This document shows positions 1 through 8,062 of a DNA stretch of 64,000 nucleotides, one piece after another. The stretch lies in NCBI GenBank assembly GCA_016712225.1, contig JADJRL010000003.1:1261001-1325000 (forward strand), read 5' to 3'. Under the pieces are notes generated by a model, which was not told where the DNA came from, made no database searches, and saw only the letters and a list, made by a program, of their open reading frames with translations. Numbering within the stretch: the stretch's first letter is position 1; each line of letters opens with the position of its first letter. Source of the stretch: Candidatus Defluviibacterium haderslevense. GTDB lineage: Bacteria; Bacteroidota; Bacteroidia; Chitinophagales; Saprospiraceae. A program made the position numbers and the translations under genes.

Positions 1-409
1 GATTGATGCTCGCCTCTACCAAACTGCGATCAGAATAGCTAACTAATTGATTTTTAAGCTGAAGTACATTTAATAATTTATCTTTTACATCACTAAAATG
101 CGTTCCAATAATTTTAGCTGCTTCCTCATGTGATATTAATTTGCCAAGTCTAAAATAATGCAACAAAGGGGTAAAAATGAATTTCCATAAACTCCAACCC
201 GAAATTCCTATAAACGCAAAAACAAAACCTTTGCGGATGGACTTGCTAAAATAGAACTGGCTTTCTAATAAATTAAATAAAATAAACAAAGCAGTTGAAA
301 TACCTACAAAGTAAATGGTACCTCGTATTAGCTTATTGATATAATATTTACGGGTAAATTGATCCAACTTTTGGATCATTTGGTCATAAAAGTTCTGATT
401 CCACTCCAT
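1..409 (-). CDS. DUF4175 domain protein, N-terminal part (runs off window)
   Basis: I translated this from the minus strand: it opens with ATG at 409-407 and stays open to base 1, giving 136 residues. The product starts with a basic, amphipathic segment (residues 1-28). Two membrane segments follow, at about 29-48 and 60-80. After them comes a soluble stretch with SHEEAAKIIG and the motif DVKDKLLNVLQLK. This matches the start of the large Bacteroidota DUF4175 membrane proteins (about 1,100 residues), whose function is not established. It is divergent from the sigma factor gene. A TAnnTTTA box on the minus strand at 442-449 lies about 33 nt upstream, and a 10-bp palindrome (431-440) sits where its transcript would start. 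The rest of the gene is outside the window. Confidence 0.75.
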   Translation of the reverse strand, partial: MEWNQNFYDQMIQKLDQFTRKYYINKLIRGTIYFVGISTALFILFNLLESQFYFSKSIRKGFVFAFIGISGWSLWKFIFTPLLHYFRLGKLISHEEAAKIIGTHFSDVKDKLLNVLQLKNQLVSYSDRSLVEASIN

Positions 410-441
410 AAGCTAAGATATATAGGGTAACGTTTAAACGG

Positions 442-449
442 TAAAAATA
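442..449 (-). promoter_or_regulatory. -7 box for the DUF4175 gene
   Basis: On the minus strand this reads TATTTTTA, one base from the Bacteroidota consensus TAnnTTTG. It would start transcription near 435, inside the perfect palindrome cgtttaaacg (431-440), which could be an operator. No clear -33 element was identified. Confidence 0.35.
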
Positions 450-567
450 ATTTCAAAAATCTACACTTGAGCCTAAATTTTCACTTGGTACGGAGATAAA
501 CAATTAACAGGGCACTATGTTTTGAATTTAACGCAACTAAAATTTTATCTAAATCGTATATATACTT

Positions 568-1110
568 GTGACTCAGGAAGAGTTAGCCATACATTTAGCA
601 GGCTGTCAGAAACATAGCCGAATCAGTCAAAAAGTACTCTATTTGGGTTACTATGACTTTGCTTTGTCTATTTGTAGGCGCTATATAAGCTCGAATGAGA
701 TTATTGAAGAAGTTATTAATGATGCATTTTATAAAGTATTTACAAAGATTGAACAATACAATGAATCATGGTCCTTTAAAACTTGGTTTCATAGAATCGT
801 GATCAATACAGCTATAGATAGAATAAGACTTGAAAAAAAATTACCTCAATTTCAAAATTTAGATGCAACGAATGAATCTGTGGTATGGGTTGAAGAAGAA
901 TATTTGGAAAATTTAACTCAATCGAAATTACTTCATATGCTAGATCAACTTTCACCTGCCTATAAAACAGTCTTCACTCTATTTGTATTGGATGAATTGA
1001 GTCATGAAGAAATAAGTAAAATGTTAAATATATCAATTGGAACTTCAAAATCAAATCTATTCAGGGCTCGTAAAGTCATGCGAGTACTTATGGAAAGTGA
1101 ACAATTATGA
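568..1110 (+). CDS. ECF-type RNA polymerase sigma factor
   Basis: An alternative sigma factor of the extracytoplasmic-function group, which directs RNA polymerase to a regulon. The 180 residues hold a sigma-70 region 2 (about 25-90, with the conserved stretch SFKTWFHRIVINTAIDRIR) and a region 4 helix-turn-helix (about 120-175, LSHEEISKMLNISIGTSKSN). The start is GTG at 568; an in-frame stop at 550 excludes a much longer product, and the N-terminal LAGCQK stretch belongs to the family, so a shorter start is unlikely. The next gene begins inside its stop codon (ATGA at 1107), so the two are probably coupled and functionally linked, as a sigma factor is with its regulator. No zinc-binding (HHCC) anti-sigma gene is present. 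Confidence 0.9.
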   Translation: MTQEELAIHLAGCQKHSRISQKVLYLGYYDFALSICRRYISSNEIIEEVINDAFYKVFTKIEQYNESWSFKTWFHRIVINTAIDRIRLEKKLPQFQNLDATNESVVWVEEEYLENLTQSKLLHMLDQLSPAYKTVFTLFVLDELSHEEISKMLNISIGTSKSNLFRARKVMRVLMESEQL

Positions 1111-2441
1111 ATAAGAGCGATCAATACTTGAGAAAACTATTACAATCAACCGACGAAAGTAATATCAATAGAACAACCCAATGGGAAAAATTAGAGTCCC
1201 GATTGGATAGCTATTATCAAAAGACTGGTAATAAAAATATACTGACATCTAAAGGATTTCTGTTAAGTACTATTCTTGTCTTACTTGTTTCAAACTTTTA
1301 TGTGTTAGATCTATTCCACAAATTAAAAAATTCAAATAACTTAGTAAAACTAGAACTCAATGCATTAGAACACAAAATAAATAATTTAGAGCGCATTTCA
1401 GAGGCGGAGTATCCGTTAGAAACAAACATCCAAAATACTTCTAATGCAAAGAATAACCTAGCAATTAATTCCGTAAAATCAAATTCTACTTTAGAACATA
1501 AGAGTAATCTTCTACATACCATTAACACTAATCAAAATAAAGAACGAATAAGTATCGAAAGAAAAAATAATAATTCAGGTCAGCCAACTACAAATCATTC
1601 AAAAAAGTTTTTTAATACACTAAACCAATCTAATCACAGTAGTAATAAGGATTATACAATAAATTCTCTTAAACCTTTGTCAAATGAGCTAAATGAATTT
1701 GGACCCTTGCAAAACGATCTTCCAATCATTGAATCCTTAAACATAGATTTTATACCTACTGCGTCTGCAATTATAAAATGGAATAGTATGGCAATCCTAC
1801 CTAATACAATAATTCCCAGAGTAGTTCGTCCACTAATAAGAAAAAATAATTATCCAGATTTATATGCTTCAATAGGTGGTTCAATAATAAAAAAAATGAA
1901 TCAACCCTATTCATCCAAGTTGGCATTTGGTAAAAATATTTCTTTTGAATCCCATTTATACCGAAAATTTGGTATGAATATAAGAGCAGAATGGGTTCAT
2001 GAAAACTATAATTTTGACATGAAACCAATTCAAATGGATCATCACTTTCCTAAAGATCCACCCATTAAAAAAGACCAGGAAGTTCGTCAAATTCATGGTG
2101 TTACAAAAGATGTTTATTGGAATTTAGGTATAAATTACGAAATATTCAATCAAAAGAAAAATATACTTTCATTGCAATTAGGTCATTCTTGGATTAATAG
2201 TACTCGGCAACCCATCTACTATGAAATTTATGATTTCAAATCCCATGAGCGTTTCAATACCTTTGCTTTTACAGAACGTCAACGAATTAATTCATTCTGG
2301 AATGTTGGAATTCACATTCAAAGAAAAATAAATAAATTTAAAATCGATTTCGGTGCAGAATACAATAAAGACTTTAATGCATCCAATAATTTTATAAACC
2401 AATGGAGATATGCACTTTCATTGCAATACAAAATATTATAA
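1107..2441 (+). CDS. Inner-membrane-anchored protein with C-terminal beta-barrel; putative sigma regulator
   Basis: I do not recognise a named family. The 444 residues form four parts. Residues 1-48 are charged and presumably cytoplasmic. A single hydrophobic helix covers about 50-70. A long Asn/Ser/Lys-rich low-complexity linker covers about 75-235. A C-terminal domain (about 250-444) consists of alternating strands rich in Tyr, Phe and Trp, like a small outer-membrane barrel. There is no cleavable signal peptide. The gene overlaps the ECF sigma factor by 4 nt, the usual place for an anti-sigma factor, so I infer that the short cytoplasmic part binds the sigma factor and the barrel senses the outer membrane. 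The protein would then span the whole envelope. The inference rests on architecture and position only. Confidence 0.6.
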   Translation: MNKSDQYLRKLLQSTDESNINRTTQWEKLESRLDSYYQKTGNKNILTSKGFLLSTILVLLVSNFYVLDLFHKLKNSNNLVKLELNALEHKINNLERISEAEYPLETNIQNTSNAKNNLAINSVKSNSTLEHKSNLLHTINTNQNKERISIERKNNNSGQPTTNHSKKFFNTLNQSNHSSNKDYTINSLKPLSNELNEFGPLQNDLPIIESLNIDFIPTASAIIKWNSMAILPNTIIPRVVRPLIRKNNYPDLYASIGGSIIKKMNQPYSSKLAFGKNISFESHLYRKFGMNIRAEWVHENYNFDMKPIQMDHHFPKDPPIKKDQEVRQIHGVTKDVYWNLGINYEIFNQKKNILSLQLGHSWINSTRQPIYYEIYDFKSHERFNTFAFTERQRINSFWNVGIHIQRKINKFKIDFGAEYNKDFNASNNFINQWRYALSLQYKIL

Positions 2442-2466
2442 TTTACCAATTAATTAAATTCATTTT

Positions 2467-3195
2467 ATGAAAATTAGACTATTTTTAATAATTTCCTTTT
2501 TGGTATTTCTTTTCCAAAGTTCAAGTTTTGGTCAAGATACTATTAAAACACTATTCGATAATTCGCGCTTGCATTCCATTGGCATTTATGCAGCTCCAGA
2601 TTTCCAATATGGAGAAATTCAAAATACAAATACAAGTTTTGCGGGAATATCATTGATGATATTGTTTAATAATCGATTTGCTATTGGTGGAAGTATGTTT
2701 AAGAATGTTGATCCAGATTTTTCTCCGATTGCTGTGAATCCACTTTATCTCTCATCATATTTAAAAACGATCAAATTGGAGTATACGGTATTTCCAGCTT
2801 CTAAAATTCATTTTAGCATTCCAATTGATCTTGGGATGGCAACAATAAATTTAGATTCATTCAAACAAAATCAAAATTATAGACACCACTCATTTAAAGA
2901 TGATGAATTCAATAGACATAAAGCATCATCAACTCAAAGTGAAATTAAATTTATACAATTTGGTATAAATGCAGAAGCAAATGTGACCAAATGTTCTAAA
3001 CTATTTTTAGGTGCAAATTATCGTACAGGATTACACTTTGATTCCATTAATGCGTCTGGATTGTTGTCAAAATCAGATCTTGATGGACTTTCTATCACAT
3101 GTGGAATTAAAGTTGGTATATTTAATAAAAAACCGCACTGTTGTCTAAAAAATAGATGCAAATCTCAATCATTACCAAAATCAATTGAAAATTAA
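2467..3195 (+). CDS. Small exported beta-barrel protein
   Basis: Family not recognised. The 242-residue product begins with a clear signal peptide (about 1-22, ending SSSFGQ). It continues with short alternating strands (for example KLFLGANYRTGL near 178-189 and LSITCGIKVGIF near 208-219) that suggest an outer-membrane barrel of about eight strands. The C-terminus is odd: after the last strand comes a basic, cysteine-rich tail with HCCLKNRC (about 224-231) instead of the usual terminal aromatic residue. It lies 25 nt downstream of the sigma-regulator candidate and is probably in the same operon. A role in the outer-membrane branch of that regulatory system is possible but unproven. Confidence 0.6.
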   Translation: MKIRLFLIISFLVFLFQSSSFGQDTIKTLFDNSRLHSIGIYAAPDFQYGEIQNTNTSFAGISLMILFNNRFAIGGSMFKNVDPDFSPIAVNPLYLSSYLKTIKLEYTVFPASKIHFSIPIDLGMATINLDSFKQNQNYRHHSFKDDEFNRHKASSTQSEIKFIQFGINAEANVTKCSKLFLGANYRTGLHFDSINASGLLSKSDLDGLSITCGIKVGIFNKKPHCCLKNRCKSQSLPKSIEN

Positions 3196-3230
3196 CATTT
3201 TAAATGGCAATCAATAATTAAAAAAAAACT

Positions 3231-3238
3231 TACATTTG
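3231..3238 (+). promoter_or_regulatory. -7 box for the choice-of-anchor V gene
   Basis: TACATTTG matches TAnnTTTG exactly. Transcription would start near 3245, 12 nt before the ATG at 3257, so this gene may be transcribed independently of the sigma-factor operon upstream. Confidence 0.45.
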
Positions 3239-3256
3239 TCCCGCAAAATTTAATAT

Positions 3257-4051
3257 ATGAAATTTATTTATTTAGGAATTTCGGTTCTTTTTATATGTAT
3301 GGTAAATATTTTTTCGGTTTCAGAACCTAGAAATCCTGAAACTGAAGTAACCGGGGCGCCAGGCGAATTGACTTGTCAGAAATCTGGTTGTCATTCTGGA
3401 GGAAATTTTAAAGGTGTTGTTTCAATTTCAGGAATTCCTGATACTGTTGAAGCTAATAAAAAATATACCATTACTTTATTGCACAAAAGCAATGCTGTTG
3501 TTGCAGGTTTTGAATTAACAAGCTTGGACCCGTTAAATAAAAAATGTGGAATACTAACAACAGGTTCAGGTACAAGTGTCGCCACAGGTAAAACTTTTGG
3601 AAGGCAATATATCAGACAATCCATTTCCAAACTATTAGTCAATGGCGAGATTTCATGGCAATTTACTTGGCAAGCTCCGGCAAGTATAACAGGTGACAGT
3701 GTTGCATTTTATTTTGCGAGTCTATGTGGAGATAATACAGGAAATGCGACAAAGGACAATGCTATTACTGGTGTAAAAAAAGCATTTTTTCGAAACGTAG
3801 TAAGCAATAATGAAGTAGAAAAATTCAACTTACAAATATTTCCCAACCCAACAAATCAATTCATCACCATATCAGATGAAAAGGATTATCCTATTGAATG
3901 TTCCATTTATAGCGTTGGTGGTCAATTGATATCTACAGTACATACAAAGACGAATACTAAAATAAATCTTGAACTATTACAAACTGGCTCCTATTCGCTT
4001 TTTATTCAATCTAAAACAAATTCCGTTGTAAAAAATATTATAAAAAACTAA
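3257..4051 (+). CDS. Choice-of-anchor V domain protein with T9SS sorting domain
   Basis: A secreted protein of 264 residues. It has a signal peptide (about 1-20), then the choice-of-anchor V domain (about 28-180) with its hallmark GAPGELTC...GCHSGG near the start. The Cys/His motif is CQKSGCH, that is CX4CH, close to but not the standard haem c motif CXXCH. The last 75 residues form a type A T9SS sorting domain (starts FNLQIFPNPTNQF, ends SVVKNIIKN). It is therefore predicted to cross the outer membrane and be released or attached to the surface. It follows the sigma operon but has its own promoter box. Whether it binds haem cannot be told from sequence. Confidence 0.8.
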   Translation: MKFIYLGISVLFICMVNIFSVSEPRNPETEVTGAPGELTCQKSGCHSGGNFKGVVSISGIPDTVEANKKYTITLLHKSNAVVAGFELTSLDPLNKKCGILTTGSGTSVATGKTFGRQYIRQSISKLLVNGEISWQFTWQAPASITGDSVAFYFASLCGDNTGNATKDNAITGVKKAFFRNVVSNNEVEKFNLQIFPNPTNQFITISDEKDYPIECSIYSVGGQLISTVHTKTNTKINLELLQTGSYSLFIQSKTNSVVKNIIKN

Positions 4052-4109
4052 TATCACCTAGTTATATTGGTGTTGTTTCTATTGAAATACATTAATTCAA
4101 ATAGGTATT

Positions 4110-4925
4110 TTAGAAAATTTTATAACGAAAAATTTTATTTTTATCGGCAAGTAGTAAATAATTTTTATTTACTGAAAATGATAAAATAGGAAAAGAGAAT
4201 TTTATTTTTTGTAATGGTGATTTCAAATTTAAATTTAAGATTTCGATTTGTTCTTGTTTTGATATAAACAATTTATTCTCATATAAATCTATGTGTTCAA
4301 TAATTGGATCGTTTATAAAATGTTCCAACTTTAAGAACTCATTAAAATGCCATAAGCCTACGCCAGGAATCAATAAATAGATATCTTTTCCATTACTTTT
4401 AATTTCTGTTAGTTTTAATTCTTTGGATCGATTGTAATAGATATTTTCACTTTCTAATAATCGATTATCTATCGTATTTTTAAGCGTTATTTTTCCATTT
4501 GCAAAATAACACAAAGATTGATTGGAATAATGTATAATAGCGCTTTCTGAATTAAACTCCTGATAATATTCATCAGATAGTAGGGTTAGATCTGAATTCA
4601 ATATTTGGACGTTGGAAAAAGAAGGAATAAACAAAATAATTTTCATAGGATCAACGACACTCATAAATAGGGGTTCAGCATAAAATGAGCTTGAGCTTTC
4701 CTTTTTTATTTGAAATTGATCATCAAATTTAAGAATGAGATGATCTTGAGATTGAATGACATAAAGCTGATTGAGATGATCCAGATAAATTTGGTCACTT
4801 TTTATTTTAAAAGAGTCCAAGATCTTAATGTTGAAATCCTGAGCTGAAACATAATTTATGAAAATACATGAAAAGATAAAATTAATACCAATACGTAAAT
4901 ATATTAGTAAACTATTATTGTTCAT
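4110..4925 (-). CDS. Exported protein of unknown function, possible beta-propeller
   Basis: I do not recognise the family. I chose the ATG at 4925 because a longer reading would overlap lpxH; the chosen product (271 residues) begins directly with a signal peptide-like helix (about 5-28). The rest is a series of short, similar strand-turn-strand units, such as DQIYLDHLNQLYVIQSQDHLILKFD and DLYENKLFISKQEQIEILNL, which look like blades of a six-bladed propeller. There is no sorting domain or lipobox. It lies just 1 nt from the lpxH stop and is read in the same direction, so it is probably co-transcribed with it. Confidence 0.6.
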   Translation of the reverse strand: MNNNSLLIYLRIGINFIFSCIFINYVSAQDFNIKILDSFKIKSDQIYLDHLNQLYVIQSQDHLILKFDDQFQIKKESSSSFYAEPLFMSVVDPMKIILFIPSFSNVQILNSDLTLLSDEYYQEFNSESAIIHYSNQSLCYFANGKITLKNTIDNRLLESENIYYNRSKELKLTEIKSNGKDIYLLIPGVGLWHFNEFLKLEHFINDPIIEHIDLYENKLFISKQEQIEILNLNLKSPLQKIKFSFPILSFSVNKNYLLLADKNKIFRYKIF

Positions 4926-4926
4926 A

Positions 4927-5700
4927 TTAAGAAAATATGTTGGCATTCTCATTCTTATAAAACTTTAATTCTAATTTTTGCCCATCAAAAACCGCAAAAG
5001 ACTGAAAACTCAGCCAATCACCTAAATTAATATATCTAGATTTTCCATTCTTCAATGTATAATCTATAGGTAAATGTCTGTGCCCAAAAATAAAAAAATC
5101 TGGTTTTGTATGGGTATACTCTTCTTCAACAAATTGAATCAGCCATTCTTCTTTATCTCCTAAATATTGTTGCACTAAATTTTGTGAATACCTGCTTTTA
5201 TTTGAAAAAAAATGTGCTAAGGCCATTCCAATATCTGGGTGTAACCATTTAAATAAAAATTGTGCTAGTGGATTTCTAAAAACATATTTTAATGTTTTGT
5301 ATCCATGGTCCCCTGGCCCTAAGCCATCTCCATGCCCAATAAAAAATATTTGTCCAAATAGTTCCTCGATAATGGGTTCATGATATATTGGAATATCTAA
5401 TTCATCTTTAAAATAAGACTTCATCCACATATCATGATTTCCAGTAAAAAACCTAACATCTATTCCTTTGTCTTTTAATTCTGCTATCTTTCCTAATAAT
5501 CGTATATGTCCCTTAGGAACAACATATTTGTAGTCAAACCAAAAATCAAATACATCTCCTACTAAGAACAAATGACTTGCATCTAGGGATATTTCATCCA
5601 TCCATTGTACAAGAAGGGATTCCCGTGTTTTTGAAGATAACTTTCCAGACACACCTAGGTGGAAGTCAGAAGCAAAATAAACTTTCTTTCCTTGATTCAT
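4927..5700 (-). CDS. lpxH: UDP-2,3-diacylglucosamine diphosphatase (LpxH-like)
   Basis: A calcineurin-type metallophosphoesterase that cleaves UDP-2,3-diacylglucosamine to lipid X in lipid A synthesis, at the cytoplasmic face of the inner membrane. The 257 residues carry the ordered metal-binding motifs DFHLG (12-16), GDVFDFW (48-54), GNHD (87-90), GHGDG (122-126) and GHRH (206-209). The insertion of helices at about 140-180 is typical of the LpxH branch used in Bacteroidota. The gene is 10 nt downstream of the 3-hydroxyanthranilate dioxygenase gene and upstream of an unknown exported protein. A general phosphoesterase of the same superfamily is the main alternative, but length and motif order fit LpxH. 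Confidence 0.88.
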   Translation of the reverse strand: MNQGKKVYFASDFHLGVSGKLSSKTRESLLVQWMDEISLDASHLFLVGDVFDFWFDYKYVVPKGHIRLLGKIAELKDKGIDVRFFTGNHDMWMKSYFKDELDIPIYHEPIIEELFGQIFFIGHGDGLGPGDHGYKTLKYVFRNPLAQFLFKWLHPDIGMALAHFFSNKSRYSQNLVQQYLGDKEEWLIQFVEEEYTHTKPDFFIFGHRHLPIDYTLKNGKSRYINLGDWLSFQSFAVFDGQKLELKFYKNENANIFS

Positions 5701-5710
5701 TTAGGAGAAA

Positions 5711-6241
5711 CTAATCGACAAACCTAACATCAGTCTCCATGACTTTACCACAATTTTTACATGTTCTTAAAGTCTCTGATCCATAATATTCCTTAAATCT
5801 TGGAAAGAAATCTTTTTCAATATTGGTTAATGGAAAATAGTTTTCATGCAACTTAGTATTACACGAGTCGCAGTACCATAATAATCCATCTTGCTCACCT
5901 TGTTTTCGTTTGCATTCGATGACCAATCCAATAGTACCAGCAGGCCGCATTGGTGAATGGGGTGTCCGAGCCGGCAAAAGAAACATTTCACCTTCTTTGA
6001 TTGGAATATCTACTGCTTTTCCATCTTCCTGAATTCTTACATTCACATCCCCTTCTAATTGAAAATACCATTCTTCAGTTTCATTGAAATGGTAATCCTT
6101 TCTAGCATTTGGTCCTGCTACGATCATTACTATGTAATCATCTGAATCGATATATAAATTTCGATTTCCAACTGGGGGTTTTAATTCATCTCTGTGCTCT
6201 TCAACCCACTTATAAATATTAAACGGACGACGTATAGACAT
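5711..6241 (-). CDS. 3-hydroxyanthranilate 3,4-dioxygenase
   Basis: Opens the ring of 3-hydroxyanthranilate to the precursor of quinolinate, in the kynurenine route to NAD or in tryptophan breakdown (genes often called haaO or nbaC). The 176-residue cupin has the three iron ligands at H51, E57 and H95. It also has the C-terminal rubredoxin-like site with two pairs, C124/C127 and C161/C164, as in bacterial enzymes. Substrate-binding residues such as R47 and R99 are present. No other kynurenine gene is in the window, so the pathway partners must lie elsewhere. The gene is closely followed by lpxH (10 nt), probably only a shared transcript. Confidence 0.93.
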   Translation of the reverse strand: MSIRRPFNIYKWVEEHRDELKPPVGNRNLYIDSDDYIVMIVAGPNARKDYHFNETEEWYFQLEGDVNVRIQEDGKAVDIPIKEGEMFLLPARTPHSPMRPAGTIGLVIECKRKQGEQDGLLWYCDSCNTKLHENYFPLTNIEKDFFPRFKEYYGSETLRTCKNCGKVMETDVRFVD

Positions 6242-6309
6242 AAACTGATTTTTTTAATAATAAACGGTCAATATAATCATAAAATTACATGGGATTATTC
6301 ATACTCTGG

Positions 6310-6813
6310 TCATTTTTCTTTTACACTATATTTATTCAAACCTGCGTAATAAATTAAGGCCCATTGTCCATTTGAGAAGGCAAATCTTCGGATCATGGTC
6401 AAATCATACTTTATATCAATTACCGTTTCAATTATAAGTACATTTCCCATGTTGGTATAACTTACTTTAAATTTTGGGTTATCGCTATTCATGGCATTAT
6501 GGAATCGCCATTGATCTGCAGACCAAAAAAACTTTTCATCTCCAATATACTCAGGATCAGTTAGATCGGGTAACCCTTCTAGCGGAAATGTTACATGAGC
6601 AATCTGGAAAAGGCTATCTTTATGAAATTCAGAATAAAAATGCTTAAAACTTTCAGGTAAAAGGTCAAATTCATTTTGACCTTCTTTAAATTCAGTTTCA
6701 GGTCCATGTTGGGTATCTGCTTTCGGTCTACATGACAGCAACCCAATCATGATCAGAGCTATCAAGCTCATCCAAAGTGGCGATAGCCCAACCAAACGAT
6801 GCTTCAAGTCCAT
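6310..6813 (-). CDS. Lipoprotein, possibly DUF4348-like
   Basis: A predicted lipoprotein of 167 residues. The start at 6813 gives a complete signal sequence (basic MDLKHR, hydrophobic core, lipobox GLLSC with Cys28). The next ATG (6771) would leave a signal with no positive charge, so I keep the longer start. The mature part has an acidic linker, then a compact domain (about 50-165) with FYSEFHKDSLFQIAHVTFPL and IRRFAFSNGQWALIYYAG, which recalls Bacteroidota DUF4348 proteins (function unknown). The first 86 nt overlap the 3' end of the phosphopantetheinyl transferase gene in another frame, so translation of the two is likely coupled. Confidence 0.7.
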   Translation of the reverse strand: MDLKHRLVGLSPLWMSLIALIMIGLLSCRPKADTQHGPETEFKEGQNEFDLLPESFKHFYSEFHKDSLFQIAHVTFPLEGLPDLTDPEYIGDEKFFWSADQWRFHNAMNSDNPKFKVSYTNMGNVLIIETVIDIKYDLTMIRRFAFSNGQWALIYYAGLNKYSVKEK

Positions 6814-7417
6814 AAAAGAGTTTATATTTTAATGATTCGTCTGGCAAAATTAACCGAGCTGATGAAATAGTAATGGATTTATTTTCATAGTAGCAATTTA
6901 GAAGAATTTGATGCTTAAAAGCCAAACCTTTCTTCCCAAACGACTTATAAATGGCTTCCTTTGCTGACCAAAGTAAAGTAGCACTTTTAAGAAAATTCTC
7001 TGAATCCTGAATTTGATTTAAAATCTCTAATTCTGCCTCGTTTAGAAATTTTTGTAGGATCCGAAGTACTTTATTTTGATAAACTTGAAGATCGAATCCA
7101 ACTTCATGATTACCAAAGGCATATCCAGTGTATCGATCAGAATGTGATAATGAAAATTCAATAGGATGATTCGTTAAAGATAATTTTCCAAACTCGTTTT
7201 TAACCAAAGGCCATTCATCATTGATAATAAATCGTTGTTTAAGCATAAATCGAGATGCCAAATATTCCAATTGTCTTTTAGGGTACAATTTCTTGATATA
7301 TTCAAGTTCGCTGAACGACCATATATCTAAATCCATAAAATAATCAATACCTTGGTTGATCTCATAGATCATAAATTCTAAATGATCTGAGATTTTTTGT
7401 TGTTGGATAAGTTTCAT
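6728..7417 (-). CDS. 4'-phosphopantetheinyl transferase superfamily protein
   Basis: Transfers the phosphopantetheine arm of CoA to a serine of acyl or peptidyl carrier proteins. The 229 residues show the family motifs in order: the SLSHSDRY stretch (89-96), the metal-binding GFDLQ (107-111, D109) and WSAKEAIYKSFG (150-161, with K153, E154 and K158). The length fits the Sfp/EntD-like single-subunit type rather than the short AcpS type. No carrier protein or synthase gene is near, so the partner may be the fatty-acid carrier protein or a cluster elsewhere. Its 3' end is shared with the lipoprotein gene. Confidence 0.85.
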   Translation of the reverse strand: MKLIQQQKISDHLEFMIYEINQGIDYFMDLDIWSFSELEYIKKLYPKRQLEYLASRFMLKQRFIINDEWPLVKNEFGKLSLTNHPIEFSLSHSDRYTGYAFGNHEVGFDLQVYQNKVLRILQKFLNEAELEILNQIQDSENFLKSATLLWSAKEAIYKSFGKKGLAFKHQILLNCYYENKSITISSARLILPDESLKYKLFYGLEASFGWAIATLDELDSSDHDWVAVM

Positions 7418-7708
7418 TTAGCCAAATTAAGCATAAAATACATAAAAAGTCCACTTTCAAAAACTCAGGGTAAACACCTAGAAAAAGGTCAATTTTGTAT
7501 GGGTAAACCCTGAATTTTTAACGAAATATTTAAAAATAATTGCACATAAATAAAAACCGCTGTAACATTGCATTGTCCTTCTGAACAAAAGTATCATATT
7601 ATTCTAATTAATTTTTATACATTTAGAAAATAGAATTTGATACGTCCGACTACTTCTTTGAGTTTGGTTTTTTAATATTAGATATTTAATGCTTCGTTAT
7701 TTTCAAAT

Positions 7709-7812
7709 ATCCCAAGGCTTATGGGATCATGTGATGCGGGCGGTGCTGGTTCTTCATTACGTTAGGTAATAAACCCAATAACAGCCGAGAATACTGCACT
7801 GCCCGCTACATG
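7709..7812. repeat. Pair of adjacent inverted repeats in a GC-richer patch
   Basis: The first hairpin (7709-7727) has the arms atccca and tgggat around a 7-nt loop. The second begins at the next base: arm 7728-7746 pairs with 7796-7812, as catgt, gcgggc and gtgc blocks interrupted by small mismatches, around a 49-nt interior. The patch is markedly richer in GC than its surroundings. A small transposable-element remnant or a conserved structured element are both possible; no transposase is near. Confidence 0.45.
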
Positions 7813-7895
7813 AAACAAATTTTGACATTTCAACTCAATGATTTACAATGACAACAATCTAATGATAATAATAATTATATTGATTTCTCTATTCG

Positions 7896-7903
7896 TAGTT
7901 TTG
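7896..7903 (+). promoter_or_regulatory. Possible orphan -7 box
   Basis: TAGTTTTG matches TAnnTTTG exactly but precedes no gene. The terminator-like hairpin at 8063-8113 lies about 160 nt downstream on the same strand, so the two could bound a transcript of roughly 200 nt. A match of five fixed bases is common by chance in such AT-rich DNA. Confidence 0.2.
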
Positions 7904-8062
7904 ACAAAATGGGACAGACTGATATGAAATAAACAAGTTTAAGATCAATAACTCAATTGATTCAATGGTTCAGATTCAATATGAATTAGAAACTTGATTC
8001 AATGAAACCTTAAAACTTTATTGATCTAATTAAGTTGGTTGAATATTATGTTTTTGCTCCTT

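Noticed and set aside
561..568. -7 box TATACTTG of the sigma factor gene
   Set aside because: It differs from the consensus at one base and would start the transcript downstream of the GTG start, so it cannot serve this gene unless the start is shorter than the family requires.
1298..1528. Minus-strand open frame inside the sigma-partner gene
   Set aside because: It is a shadow of the coding frame on the plus strand and has no family features.
7728..7812. Integron attC site
   Set aside because: The interior contains gttaggt, which fits the GTTRRRY half-site, but there is no RYYYAAC partner at the right place and no integrase or array of similar sites.
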